DNA of 41,461 nucleotides from JAWPMV01 sp038527215 (GCA_038527215.1 JBCBGC010000065.1:1-41461), one strand, 5' to 3'. Shown: positions 9,201 to 16,536, counted from the stretch's first letter. The notes: generated by a model not told the origin, from the letters alone. Numbers and translations: made by a program.

Positions 9201-9665
9201 TCCTTCCGCTTTCAAGGTTCCGTAAATCCAGAAACCTATCTGTGGGATTTCGGCAATGGCGTCACTTCTACCGAAGTAATTGGCACCCATCAATATACCT
9301 TGCCGGGCATCTATCCAGTGAAGCTCTTTGTGGTAGACATCCACGGTTGCGAATACGAATTTGCTACCCAGATTGAAATCAAAAAAATCGTCACCCTGCA
9401 TATTCCTTCTGCCTTCAGTCCGAATGGAGATGGGGTAAATGACCGATGGTTTGTGGGCCACCAGTTGTTGCAGAATTTCCAGATTCAGGTCTTCAATCGC
9501 TGGGGACAAATGGTCTTCCAGAGTCAGAACCTTGACTTCCAGTGGGATGGGTTCAGTCTCTCAGGACAGCGGGTTCCGGAAGGCGTATATGTCTACCATA
9601 TTACCGCTACGGATTTGGATGGGATTGAGATCACGGAAAAAGGTACAGTTACCATTGCCCGATAG
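6228..9665 (+). CDS. Secreted choice-of-anchor L / Calx-beta / PKD protein with T9SS type B sorting domain
   Basis: 1145 residues with a signal peptide (1-24, ending PLQAQ). The next ~220 residues match the choice-of-anchor L domain (FASEEYPGFVNSMFNDVF is characteristic). A Calx-beta-like segment follows (TAVPGVDYDPLPDS, then DDGIFEGVETLQL), and then a series of PKD-like domains (WRFGDGN, WEFGDQN, WTFGDR, WDFGNG). The C-terminus carries IPSAFSPNGDGVNDRW, the type B T9SS sorting domain. It is an extracellular protein, probably involved in adhesion or matrix binding; the ligand is unknown. It shares its C-terminal half with the gene before it. Its stop lies 3 bp from the stop of the convergent oxidoreductase gene. 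Confidence 0.88.
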   Translation: MRTSWLRLAVACLFCSCWFPLQAQLTVSDTLSRGEMIGTLFGEGVIVSNINYQLCDTSRAMWEFDGSAASVSLDRGLLLSTGECIDAQNPFGTQASSLLASTPLGMPGYTPLNSLLPPGFSTNDACVITFDIVPLCDSIAIKYIFASEEYPGFVNSMFNDVFAFFISGPGFGAAPGTNIALVPGTNIPVSINNVNNGQSATGTVPTGPCTNCAFYNDYTFGTTLSYNAFTKTLLAEASVQQCSTYTITLAIADGGDSFLDSGVFLEAEGIGCTSQALTLKAVNNASANLGTNVTVEGCSNGGEFIFTLPNPLPDTTVFYFDIGGTAVPGVDYDPLPDSIIMPAGQTSFTVPLNVVDDGIFEGVETLQLIYTDSALCGSIIYADTAQMEIWDKPNLTTAPDAAICDGETATLGFTPNITHTYAWSPGTYLSDPTISNPVFTRPNNDIFAKTQTYVLTTTSLQGYCILEDTVEVTVHPVIETTFAADTVCLGVPTQFADLTRTDAVSQWTWRFGDGNQDTQDDPQHVYTQPGTYQAFLRTENAYGCADSFELDILVDSLPIVAYAVAPVCEGFTSIFVGDPRPNIQYFWEFGDQNTSTLPSPTHLYGISGDFNTRLMAETVPGCRDTFELMTSVRANPVADFTSPSLCQSQVITMDNLSQTGTGQTLSYLWDLGEPGATSTDFEPSRTYNQFGPKVLRLRVTDEFGCVDSARLDLEVYPVPTANFEADPICNRNQMPIRNTSSLAGGGNITQWAWTFGDRTGIVSKEVPNPYFTEAGIYDTRLVVTSEDGCVDSITQAVTVYPIPVVNFNTYPACVGDSVLLLNQSSVESQITGDFIQFTTWTLGDGSPAATQLDSVWHIYNNPGDYDISLRVVSDKGCEALRRGEVEVYPLPDGYRLIPDTVCWSDQALLQATAPSNLRMQWYYDPQGTEPFQIAYSFVTPPQFFETTYYVQAFTEFGCESPILPINTYLYESGEGAIVSNQAVLNIPDAEASFRFQGSVNPETYLWDFGNGVTSTEVIGTHQYTLPGIYPVKLFVVDIHGCEYEFATQIEIKKIVTLHIPSAFSPNGDGVNDRWFVGHQLLQNFQIQVFNRWGQMVFQSQNLDFQWDGFSLSGQRVPEGVYVYHITATDLDGIEITEKGTVTIAR

Positions 9666-9668
9666 GGC

Positions 9669-10799
9669 TTAGGCGCAACATTCTTTTGCCAGCTCTGCTC
9701 CCAGGTAACTGCCAATCGCCACGCCCATGCCTCCCAGCCTCACGCCAAGGATCACGTTTGGACTGAGGTTGTGCATAAGGGGCCGTTTATCCGGACCAAA
9801 AGCCATGATGCCCGACCAGCGATGGGCGATCCGAAAAGGCTTTCCGGGAATAATCCAGCTTTTGAGCATATCTTCCAGGTGATCTTGAACTCCAGGCGTA
9901 AGGCCTGGTTCGGTGGTGGTTTCTGCCTCAAAATCCAGGTTTCGTCCTCCCCCGAATATGATCCGCTCCCCTAGGTTCCGGAAGTAATAATACCCTTCCT
10001 GATAATGGAAACAGCCCTTGAAGGGTAAACCTGGAATAGGTTCGGTGATCAGGACCTGTCCCCTACCCGGAGCCAACTCGATTTCTGGCAGGAGTTTTCG
10101 GGTAAAAGCATTGGTACAAACGGCCAGATGCTTTCCAGAAAAAGTGATGGCTTCACCGAGGGGATTTTTCACCCGCATGGAAACTTTGGCTCCGCCATCC
10201 TCCCACTGCATCACTTCTGCTCCGGTGATCATTTGGCCACCCATTTTTAGGTAGCGCTGCCACAGGCTACGCATCATTTTTCCCGTATCAATTTGGCCTT
10301 CCAGGGGATTTCGGATCAAAAACCGAATAGCATCTTTTCGGAAGCCCAAAGATGCTATTTCATCATGAGCAGGGAAAAAGACCTCTTGCTTAAAATAATC
10401 AAAGAGGATGTCGTTGATGTGCGGCATTTTTTCCAAAGCAGCCTCTCCTTCTGGCCCCAGGATTTCATAGCCCCCATAGTTTCGGTAGTCCATCGCTTCT
10501 TCTCCCAGGCGGGCAAGCAGAAGTTGCAAGCCATGCCATCGCATAGAAGCCAGGTGTAGCATCTCATCCGCCCCGATTTTTTCTTCATCTTCCAGGAGTT
10601 CCGTCAAACTTCCGAAGCAGGCAAAACCCGCATTGCGGGTGCTGGCCCCGGTAGGGAGCAAGCCGCGTTCTACCACCAGGACCCGCGCTTTGGGTTTCTT
10701 TTCCAGGATGCTGATAGCGGTCGATAAGCCCACGATGCCTCCGCCAGCGATCAGGAAATCATAATCCAGCAAGCTATTCTGGTCCCAGTAACTCAACAT
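9669..10799 (-). CDS. FAD-dependent oxidoreductase (DAO family)
   Basis: 376 residues. The N-terminus has a dinucleotide-binding Rossmann motif, AGGGIVGLSTA, and a VVERG acidic strand end, followed by ASTRNAGFA, typical of D-amino acid oxidase-like (DAO) enzymes such as glycine or sarcosine oxidases. The C-terminus has a second FAD-contacting segment (GPDKRPLM, then LGGMGVAIGSYLGAELA). The expected reaction is oxidation of a secondary or primary amine; the substrate cannot be read from sequence. It is divergent from the PLP-enzyme gene at 10838 with only 38 bp between starts, so the two may share control sequences. Confidence 0.82.
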   Translation of the reverse strand: MLSYWDQNSLLDYDFLIAGGGIVGLSTAISILEKKPKARVLVVERGLLPTGASTRNAGFACFGSLTELLEDEEKIGADEMLHLASMRWHGLQLLLARLGEEAMDYRNYGGYEILGPEGEAALEKMPHINDILFDYFKQEVFFPAHDEIASLGFRKDAIRFLIRNPLEGQIDTGKMMRSLWQRYLKMGGQMITGAEVMQWEDGGAKVSMRVKNPLGEAITFSGKHLAVCTNAFTRKLLPEIELAPGRGQVLITEPIPGLPFKGCFHYQEGYYYFRNLGERIIFGGGRNLDFEAETTTEPGLTPGVQDHLEDMLKSWIIPGKPFRIAHRWSGIMAFGPDKRPLMHNLSPNVILGVRLGGMGVAIGSYLGAELAKECCA

Positions 10800-10837
10800 T
10801 TATGTAGCTTTAAGGTCAACTAATCAACAGGAAATCT

Positions 10838-11998
10838 ATGCTCACTCCACAATCCCATCTTTTCCAATTAGACCCGGAATATACCTATTTGAATTGTGCG
10901 TATATGTCTCCGATGCTAAAAAGTGTTGAGGAGGCAGGCATGCAAGGCTTGCTTCGCAAACGTACGCCACATCTGATCCAGCCGGCTGACTTTTTCGATG
11001 AGGCGACTGAACTAAAAGCCCGCTTTGCGCAACTGATTGAAACGGACGATCCGGAAAGAATTTGCCTGGTCCCAGCGGTATCCTATGGCATCTCCCTGGT
11101 AGCCAAGAATATCGACCTACAGCCCGGAGAAGAAGTTCTCGTCCTGGGGGAACAATTTCCCAGCAATTATTATCCCTGGGAGCGACTGGCCCGTGAAAAA
11201 GGAGGAAAAATCACCGTAGTCCCTGCTCCCACTCAGGGTCCGGAGAAAAGGGCTGCCTGGAATGAAGCCATCCTGGCCGCCATTCGCCCGCAGACCCGCG
11301 TGGTGGCGATGGGACATGTCCATTGGACGGATGGAACCAAATTTGACCTCAAGGCCATCCGGGCCAAAAGCCGCGAGGTGGGTGCCTTGCTCATCATTGA
11401 TGGTACCCAAAGTGTGGGAGCCATGCCTTTTTCCATCAAGGAACTGGAAGTTGATGCGCTTTTTTGTGGAGCATATAAATGGTTATTGGGTCCCTATGGA
11501 TCAGGCATTGGGTACCTGGGACCAGCTTTTGACGGAGGGGTGCCCCTGGAAGAAAGTTGGCTCAACCGCAAGAACTCCATTGACTTTAGTGGCTTGGTCG
11601 ATTATGAATCGGAATACGAACCGAAGGCCCAGCGGCATGAAATGGGACAACGCGCCAATTTCATCACGGTTCCCATGATGAAAGCAGCCATAGAACAAAT
11701 CTTGGAGTGGACGCCTGAGGCTATCCAAACCTACACCAAAGCCCTTACGCAACAACCGCTGGAAGCGCTCAGAGAAGCTGGCTTTCAGGTCGATCTAAGC
11801 GAAGATCGTCCGGGACATCTATTTGGGATTCGCTTGCCAGGCGACCTCGATCCGCAGGATATCAAGCAAAAGTTGCTGGCTGAAAAAGTGGTGGTTTCTA
11901 TTCGTGGCACCGCCGTAAGAGTGGCCCCACATGTGTTTGCCACGTCCTCAGATATGGACAAGCTCGTCAACCTTTTGCTGAGAGTACACGTAGCTTAA
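10838..11998 (+). CDS. Aminotransferase class V-fold PLP-dependent enzyme
   Basis: 386 residues, normal for the family. The PLP lysine is K214 in GAYKWLLGPYGSG, preceded by the cofactor-binding IDGTQSVGA motif. The family includes cysteine desulfurase-like, isopenicillin-N-epimerase-like and kynureninase-like enzymes. The sequence does not decide which reaction occurs. An N-terminal NCAYMSP stretch resembles members annotated simply as class V aminotransferases. It is divergent from the FAD oxidoreductase, which might act on a related amino compound (inference). It is separated from the aromatic operon downstream by a ~100-bp gap and a separate leader, so it is not part of that operon. Confidence 0.82.
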   Translation: MLTPQSHLFQLDPEYTYLNCAYMSPMLKSVEEAGMQGLLRKRTPHLIQPADFFDEATELKARFAQLIETDDPERICLVPAVSYGISLVAKNIDLQPGEEVLVLGEQFPSNYYPWERLAREKGGKITVVPAPTQGPEKRAAWNEAILAAIRPQTRVVAMGHVHWTDGTKFDLKAIRAKSREVGALLIIDGTQSVGAMPFSIKELEVDALFCGAYKWLLGPYGSGIGYLGPAFDGGVPLEESWLNRKNSIDFSGLVDYESEYEPKAQRHEMGQRANFITVPMMKAAIEQILEWTPEAIQTYTKALTQQPLEALREAGFQVDLSEDRPGHLFGIRLPGDLDPQDIKQKLLAEKVVVSIRGTAVRVAPHVFATSSDMDKLVNLLLRVHVA

Positions 11999-12019
11999 TT
12001 AGCCTTCAGATTAAAATTT

Positions 12020-12056
12020 GGCAAAATTTTCTACATTTTTTGCCTAAATACTATTG
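12020..12056 (+). promoter_or_regulatory. Possible promoter of the phe/tyr leader transcript, overlapping a weak hairpin
   Basis: TACTATTG at 12049-12056 differs from the -7 consensus TAnnTTTG at one defined base and lies 19 bp after a TTT at 12027-12029, a poor -33 element. Transcription would start near 12063, about 40 nt before the leader ATG. The same stretch holds an inverted repeat, GGCAAAA (12020-12026) with TTTTGCC (12038-12044), which might instead end the upstream gene. Neither call is firm. Confidence 0.25.
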
Positions 12057-12102
12057 CTGAGGGTTTGGGAATAACAATCTTTTACTGTTACTTGCGCATC
12101 GT

Positions 12103-12180
12103 ATGATAAACAGAAGCACATATTTCGCCTCCTATTTTTACTTCTTTTATTTTTTTAACAGAAGCAGGGGCAGGATATAG
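12103..12180 (+). CDS. Phe/Tyr-rich leader peptide of the aromatic operon
   Basis: A 25-codon ORF with ATG at 12103 and TAG at 12178, too short for standard gene calling. Residues 7-18 read YFASYFYFFYFF: six Phe and four Tyr in twelve codons. The flanks are hydrophilic (N-terminus MINRST, C-terminus NRSRGRI). Such runs of end-product codons are the hallmark of leader peptides in ribosome-mediated attenuation, as in enterobacterial pheL. Here both Phe and Tyr are sensed, which matches the genes downstream (prephenate dehydratase and prephenate dehydrogenase). The stop codon lies 30 nt before the terminator stem. The ten-base AACAGAAGCA occurs at both ends of the ORF (12109-12118 and 12157-12166). 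Confidence 0.85.
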   Translation: MINRSTYFASYFYFFYFFNRSRGRI

Positions 12181-12240
12181 CTAAAAATAAATTGCTAATA
12201 GATAATTGTCCCTGAAACGCGGTTTCAGGGCTTTTTTTTT
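12127..12240 (+). promoter_or_regulatory. Transcription attenuator (antiterminator/terminator switch)
   Basis: CAGGGGCA (12165-12172), inside the last codons of the leader, is complementary to TGTCCCTG (12207-12214) with one G-U pair. This helix would occupy the 5' arm of the terminator at 12210-12218, so the two are mutually exclusive. A weaker helix, GCCTC (12127-12131) with GGGGC (12167-12171), could act as the 1:2 helix. A ribosome stalled on the early Phe/Tyr codons leaves 12165-12172 free, so the antiterminator forms and the operon is read. A ribosome reaching the stop at 12178 covers 12165-12172, so the terminator forms. The pairings are visible in the sequence; the regulatory logic follows the classical trp/phe attenuation model. 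Confidence 0.78.
12210..12240 (+). terminator. Attenuator terminator upstream of pheA
   Basis: A perfect 9-bp stem, 12210-12218 with 12222-12230 (core CCTGAAAC/GTTTCAGG), closes a 3-nt loop and is followed by nine T at 12232-12240. It lies 13 bp before the pheA ATG, a place where a terminator only makes sense if conditional. Confidence 0.92.
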
Positions 12241-12253
12241 ACCAAACGTCAAC

Positions 12254-13156
12254 ATGGATACTTATCTCACGGCTACCAAAACCATTGCCATTCAAGGAGT
12301 GAGCGGCTCTTTTCACGAAATAGCGGCCCGCAAGTTTTTTGGCGAAGCCATCGAATTATCCATGTGTAATTCCTTCCCGGCTTTATTCGATTGTCTGGAA
12401 GAAGGCAAAGCTGATTATGGGGTAATGGCCATTGAAAATACCGTGGCTGGCACACTTTTGCCCAACTATGCCCTCCTCAGAAACTCCCAGTACCGAGTCA
12501 TAGGGGAAATCTACCTGCGGATTCAACATAATCTTATGTCGATGCCAGGTCAGCGTTTGGAGGCGCTTACGGAGGTACATTCTCATCCTATGGCGCTCCA
12601 GCAGTGTAAGGTCTTTCTCAAACAACACCCTCATATTCGGCTGATTGAACGGGAAGATACCGCTGGCAGTGCAGAGTGGATCCAGCAAGGGAGGCGCAAG
12701 GGCGTGGCTGCCATTGCCAGTACGGCCGCGGCACGTCATTTCGAATTAGAGGTCCTGGCTGCAGGCATTGAGGACAATCCCTTGAATTTTACCCGCTTTC
12801 TGGTACTGGCCCCGGAAGACCAGTCCAAGCGCCGCACCCAACAGGCAGATAAAGCCAGTCTGTGTTTTAGCCTGGGCCACGAAGTGGGGTGTCTTTCGCA
12901 AGTGCTGCTTATCCTCAGTGCTCACGGATTGAACTTATCCAAGATCCAATCTTTGCCCATTGTAGGGCGGGCCTGGGAGTATTTTTTCCACGTGGACCTG
13001 GAATTCGAGCAAATAGAACAATTCGAGCGGTGCCTCTTAGCCATCGGTCATTTGGCTAAGGACTTGAAAATCCTGGGCATTTATCCCCGGGGGGACCGTA
13101 AAGATCATTTGCCTCCGGCCAGTATGAAAGCAGACCCCAAAGAAGTAGGGTCTTGA
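12254..13156 (+). CDS. pheA: Prephenate dehydratase with ACT domain
   Basis: 300 residues. It converts prephenate to phenylpyruvate, the committed step to phenylalanine. The N-terminal catalytic domain shows the family pattern (IQGVSGSFHEIAA, YGVMAIENTVAG, and the catalytic TRF motif at residues 180-182). The C-terminal ACT domain (from about residue 205: SLGHEVGCLSQVLLIL, KIQSLPI) is the usual site of Phe feedback inhibition. There is no fused chorismate mutase; that activity sits on the DAHP synthase gene at the end of the operon. The frame can be extended to a TTG at 12206, but this would run through the terminator hairpin, so the ATG at 12254 is used. First structural gene of the operon. 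Confidence 0.93.
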   Translation: MDTYLTATKTIAIQGVSGSFHEIAARKFFGEAIELSMCNSFPALFDCLEEGKADYGVMAIENTVAGTLLPNYALLRNSQYRVIGEIYLRIQHNLMSMPGQRLEALTEVHSHPMALQQCKVFLKQHPHIRLIEREDTAGSAEWIQQGRRKGVAAIASTAAARHFELEVLAAGIEDNPLNFTRFLVLAPEDQSKRRTQQADKASLCFSLGHEVGCLSQVLLILSAHGLNLSKIQSLPIVGRAWEYFFHVDLEFEQIEQFERCLLAIGHLAKDLKILGIYPRGDRKDHLPPASMKADPKEVGS

Positions 13157-13233
13157 GAGCATGCCTTATGAAGCTTTTTTTCGTCTATAAAAGATAAGAT
13201 TCCCTTTTACCCATAAAACCCAATCAGAAGTTC

Positions 13234-14412
13234 ATGATTATCGAAGAAGCGCAGCGATTAGCCCAGGTAAAGGAATACTACTTTGCCACCAAGCTAAGGG
13301 AGATCAGAGCCCGGGTCGCGCAGGGAGAAGACATTATCAATTTGGGGATCGGCAATCCTGATTTAGCCCCCTCAGATCAAACACTGAAAACGCTGGTCAA
13401 TGCCGTGGTTGAACCCGGCGTCCATGGGTATCAACCCTATAAAGGAATTCCAGCTCTGAGAAGAGCTTTTGCTGATTGGTATCTGAGTACGTACGGCGTA
13501 GACATAGACCCGGAAAAAGAGGTCCTTCCTCTTATGGGTTCCAAAGAAGGCATTATGCATACCTGCATGGCCTTCCTTAACCCTGGCGATGAGGTCTTGA
13601 TTCCGAATCCAGGCTATCCTACCTACCGATCCAATGTCGATCTGGTGGGAGCCACGGCCAGACCTTACCTGCTGGAAGAAGAAAAAGGCTGGCTACCAGA
13701 TCTGGAAGCCCTCGCTCAGGAAGACCTTTCACGGGTAAAAATGATGTGGGTCAGTTATCCGCACATGCCAACCGGCGCCACCGCTACGAGAGAATTTTTC
13801 ATCCAACTGGTAGCTTTTGCCCGGGAACATAAAATCCTGCTTTGCCATGACAATCCCTACTCCCTGATCATGAACCCCGATCCCATGAGCATCCTCAGTG
13901 TACCGGGAGCACGGGAAGTGGCGATTGAATTTAACTCTCTCAGTAAATCTCACCACATGGCTGGCTGGAGAATCGGTCTGGTGGCAGGTGCAGAGCCTTA
14001 TCTTCAGGCGATTCTGAAAGTAAAGAGTAATATGGATTCAGGCATGTTTATGCCTTTACAACAGGCCGCTGTAGCCGCCCTGCAAAATCCCTATGAGTGG
14101 CATCGGCAACGCAATGAAGCCTTTAAATTAAGGCGGCATATTGGAGAAGAAATTCTCCGTAGCCTTGAGTGTAAGGTCAGGGAGGGACAGGTTGGCATGT
14201 TTATTTGGGCCAGGATTCCTGACCATATAGCCAATGCGCAGATTTTTTCTGACCAAATCCTGAATGAGACCAGCGTCTTCCTGACCCCGGGTTTCATCTT
14301 TGGCAGCGCCGGAGATCGGTATATCCGTCTGTCGCTTTGCAGTCCCAAAAGCCAATTGCAGCAGGCCCTACAACGTATCCTGGAACGCCAACTCACGCAA
14401 GCTCCTTCTTAA
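13234..14412 (+). CDS. Class I/II PLP-dependent aminotransferase of the aromatic operon
   Basis: 392 residues, fold type I. The PLP lysine is K238 in NSLSKSHHMAGWRIG. The N-terminal LGIGNPDLAPS and the central HDNPYS segment are typical of aspartate/aromatic-type class I aminotransferases. Its place between pheA and tyrA suggests transamination of phenylpyruvate and 4-hydroxyphenylpyruvate (or of prephenate) as the last step to Phe and Tyr; this is inferred from context. A 77-bp gap separates it from pheA, with no clear promoter or terminator. tyrA begins one base after its stop. Confidence 0.87.
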   Translation: MIIEEAQRLAQVKEYYFATKLREIRARVAQGEDIINLGIGNPDLAPSDQTLKTLVNAVVEPGVHGYQPYKGIPALRRAFADWYLSTYGVDIDPEKEVLPLMGSKEGIMHTCMAFLNPGDEVLIPNPGYPTYRSNVDLVGATARPYLLEEEKGWLPDLEALAQEDLSRVKMMWVSYPHMPTGATATREFFIQLVAFAREHKILLCHDNPYSLIMNPDPMSILSVPGAREVAIEFNSLSKSHHMAGWRIGLVAGAEPYLQAILKVKSNMDSGMFMPLQQAAVAALQNPYEWHRQRNEAFKLRRHIGEEILRSLECKVREGQVGMFIWARIPDHIANAQIFSDQILNETSVFLTPGFIFGSAGDRYIRLSLCSPKSQLQQALQRILERQLTQAPS

Positions 14413-14413
14413 G

Positions 14414-15256
14414 ATGGTCATAACGATAGTAGGCATAGGACTGATTGGGGGCTCGTTGGCTAAAGATGTGAGAGCCAATGGCCTGGCCACCAAACTTATT
14501 GGGGTAGATGCCATCCCGGCCCATGGAGAAGACGCGCTGCGTTTGGGACTGGTGGACGAAATGTGGGGATTAGAAATGGCCTGTAAAATTGCGGACCTGG
14601 TGGTCTTAGCCGTACCCGTGGGAGCGCTCATCAAACTCATGCCCGAAGTATTAGACATGGTTGGAGAAGGCACGGTCGTGGTAGATATGGGCTCAACCAA
14701 GCAGGAGATCAGTGAGGCCATCAGCAAGCATCCCAAAAGAGCTCAGGCAGTCCTGGCTCACCCTATGGCCGGAACCGAATATTCTGGTCCTCAGGCCGCC
14801 GTCAATAATTTATTTCAGGGAAAAGCCGCCATTATTTGCGAACGGGAAAAGAGCGATCCTGAAGCCTTGAAACTGGCGGAAAGGCTTTTCAAAAGTCTCT
14901 TTATGCGGCTGCTGTACATGGATTCAAAAGCGCATGACATTCATGCGGCTTATGTTTCCCACATTTCCCATATCAGCTCTTTTGTCCTGGCCCTTACGGT
15001 ATTGGAAAAAGAAAAAAGCGAGGCCGCCATCTTCGATCTGGCCAGTGGGGGATTTGCCTCCACGGTCCGTCTGGCCAAAAGCTCGCCCCGGATGTGGCGG
15101 GATGTCTACGAACAGAACGCAGAAAACATTCTGGATGTCCTGGATAGTTATCTGGAAAAAATGCACGAATTCCGTAACCATATTGCTCAGGATCGCTTTG
15201 ATGAGACCTTTGACCTCATGCAGGAAGCGAACGCAATCAAAAGAATATTAGCCTAA
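14414..15256 (+). CDS. tyrA: Prephenate dehydrogenase
   Basis: 280 residues. It oxidatively decarboxylates prephenate to 4-hydroxyphenylpyruvate on the tyrosine branch. The NAD(P)-binding motif VGIGLIGGSLA is at residues 6-16. The mid-domain has VVDMGSTKQEI and AHPMAGTEYSGP, both typical of TyrA. The helical dimerization domain follows (HAAYVSHISHISSF, ASGGFASTVRLAKSSPRMW). It has no fused chorismate mutase or ACT domain. An in-frame start at 14300 would overlap the previous gene by over 100 bp; the ATG at 14414, one base after that gene's stop, is the likely start and implies translational coupling. Confidence 0.92.
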   Translation: MVITIVGIGLIGGSLAKDVRANGLATKLIGVDAIPAHGEDALRLGLVDEMWGLEMACKIADLVVLAVPVGALIKLMPEVLDMVGEGTVVVDMGSTKQEISEAISKHPKRAQAVLAHPMAGTEYSGPQAAVNNLFQGKAAIICEREKSDPEALKLAERLFKSLFMRLLYMDSKAHDIHAAYVSHISHISSFVLALTVLEKEKSEAAIFDLASGGFASTVRLAKSSPRMWRDVYEQNAENILDVLDSYLEKMHEFRNHIAQDRFDETFDLMQEANAIKRILA

Positions 15257-15291
15257 GCCATTTCATCAAGCAAAACAAAATAAGACCATAT

Positions 15292-16401
15292 ATGGAAGCC
15301 GCACAATTTGTCCCCTTTGAAGATTGGGGACTAGGATTGGGAAAAATCGTCAACATCTCAGGCCCTTGTAGCGCTGAGACCGAAGAACAAGTCCTGACCA
15401 CTGCCCAGGGAGTAGCGCAGCATGATGTGCATATCCTGCGGGCGGGCATTTGGAAACCCCGGACCCGGCCTAACTCCTTTGAAGGCGTAGGCAGTCCCGG
15501 TCTCAAATGGCTCAAGAAAGCCGGAGAGGAAGTAGGCCTGCCCGTCTGTACCGAAGTCGCCAACGTCAAGCACGTGTATGAAGCCTTGCGGACCGGCATC
15601 GACATCCTCTGGGTAGGGGCACGGACTACCACCAACCCTTTTGCCGTGCAGGAAATCGCCGATGCCCTAGAAGGGGTGGATGTACCTGTCATGGTTAAAA
15701 ATCCCGTGAACCCAGACTTGAGTCTTTGGCTGGGCGCTATCGAACGCCTGCAAAAGGCCGGGATCACCAAGATCGCCGCTATTCACCGCGGGTTCTCAGT
15801 CTATGGGCCTTCCAAATACCGGAACAAACCCCAGTGGGAGATTCCGATTGAGCTACGCCGCAAGGTCCCTAGCCTACCCCTGATCTGTGATCCCAGCCAT
15901 ATTTGTGGCCGCCGGGACTTGCTGGCAGAGGTTTCCCAAAAGGCTTTCGACCTTAATTTTGATGGCTTGATGCTGGAGTCTCACCCGAATCCAGACAAAG
16001 CGCTCAGCGATGCCAAGCAGCAGGTCACGCCCGACCGCCTGGGAGAAATCCTGGTCAATCTGGTGCACCGTAGCACCAAAACTGATGACGAGGGCTTCCT
16101 CAACAAATTGGAATTGCTCCGTGAACAAATCGACGAAGTAGACGCTCGGCTGATCGATGCCCTGGCTGACCGGATGAAAATTGTCCGTCAGATTGGCGAG
16201 TATAAGCGCGAAAACAATATCACCATCCTCCAGGCTTCCCGCTGGAGTGAAATCATCCAGGACAGGCTTGCTCATTCCAGCCCCTTGGGCCTGAGCGATG
16301 ATATCATGGTGGAAATCCTACAAATGGTCCACAAGGAGTCCATTCGCCACCAGAATGAGGTCATGAACCAGGTAACAGCTCCTTCAAAGGAAGCCGAATA
16401 G
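15292..16401 (+). CDS. Bifunctional DAHP synthase / chorismate mutase
   Basis: 369 residues with two domains. Residues ~15-265 form a type I-beta DAHP synthase (SGPCSAE near residue 23, RAGIWKPRTRPNSFEG, GARTTTNPF, KNPVNPD, CDPSHICGRR), the first step of the shikimate pathway. Residues ~275-360 form an AroQ-type chorismate mutase (LREQIDEVDARLIDALADR, then RQIGEYKREN), which makes prephenate for the two enzymes encoded upstream. This fusion is common in Bacteroidota. It lies 35 bp after tyrA and is followed by a terminator, so it closes the operon. The operon thus encodes entry, chorismate mutation and both branches. Confidence 0.93.
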   Translation: MEAAQFVPFEDWGLGLGKIVNISGPCSAETEEQVLTTAQGVAQHDVHILRAGIWKPRTRPNSFEGVGSPGLKWLKKAGEEVGLPVCTEVANVKHVYEALRTGIDILWVGARTTTNPFAVQEIADALEGVDVPVMVKNPVNPDLSLWLGAIERLQKAGITKIAAIHRGFSVYGPSKYRNKPQWEIPIELRRKVPSLPLICDPSHICGRRDLLAEVSQKAFDLNFDGLMLESHPNPDKALSDAKQQVTPDRLGEILVNLVHRSTKTDDEGFLNKLELLREQIDEVDARLIDALADRMKIVRQIGEYKRENNITILQASRWSEIIQDRLAHSSPLGLSDDIMVEILQMVHKESIRHQNEVMNQVTAPSKEAE

Positions 16402-16422
16402 ACCAATGTCCATATGAAATGA

Positions 16423-16455
16423 GAGCCCGGTGCCTCGCATCGGGCTCATTTATTT
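16423..16455 (+). terminator. Terminator of the aromatic operon
   Basis: GAGCCCG (16423-16429) pairs with CGGGCTC (16441-16447) around an 11-nt loop, followed by a T-rich tail. It starts 22 bp after the DAHP synthase/chorismate mutase stop. Confidence 0.8.
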
Positions 16456-16519
16456 TCCCCATCTGAAAGGTCAATTCCCCCAAAGGCTCATTAGGGATGT
16501 CATCTGAATAGCCCGCTGG

Positions 16520-16536
16520 TTTTCTTTATAAGAAAA
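16520..16536. repeat. Short inverted repeat upstream of the small membrane protein gene
   Basis: TTTTCTT (16520-16526) and AAGAAAA (16530-16536) form a 7-bp palindrome with a 3-nt centre, 12 bp before the ATG at 16549. It could be an operator or simply an AT-rich hairpin; no family can be named. Confidence 0.3.

Noticed and set aside
10803..10812. TAGCTTTA as promoter of the class V aminotransferase-fold gene
   Set aside because: One base off the -7 consensus, but no -33 element at any acceptable spacing; too weak to list.
12206..12253. N-terminal extension of PheA from a TTG at 12206
   Set aside because: It would translate through the terminator stem and T-run, and adds residues that do not fit the family; the ATG at 12254 fits.
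14300..14413. N-terminal extension of TyrA from 14300
   Set aside because: It overlaps the preceding aminotransferase by over 100 bp and precedes the natural Rossmann start at 14414.
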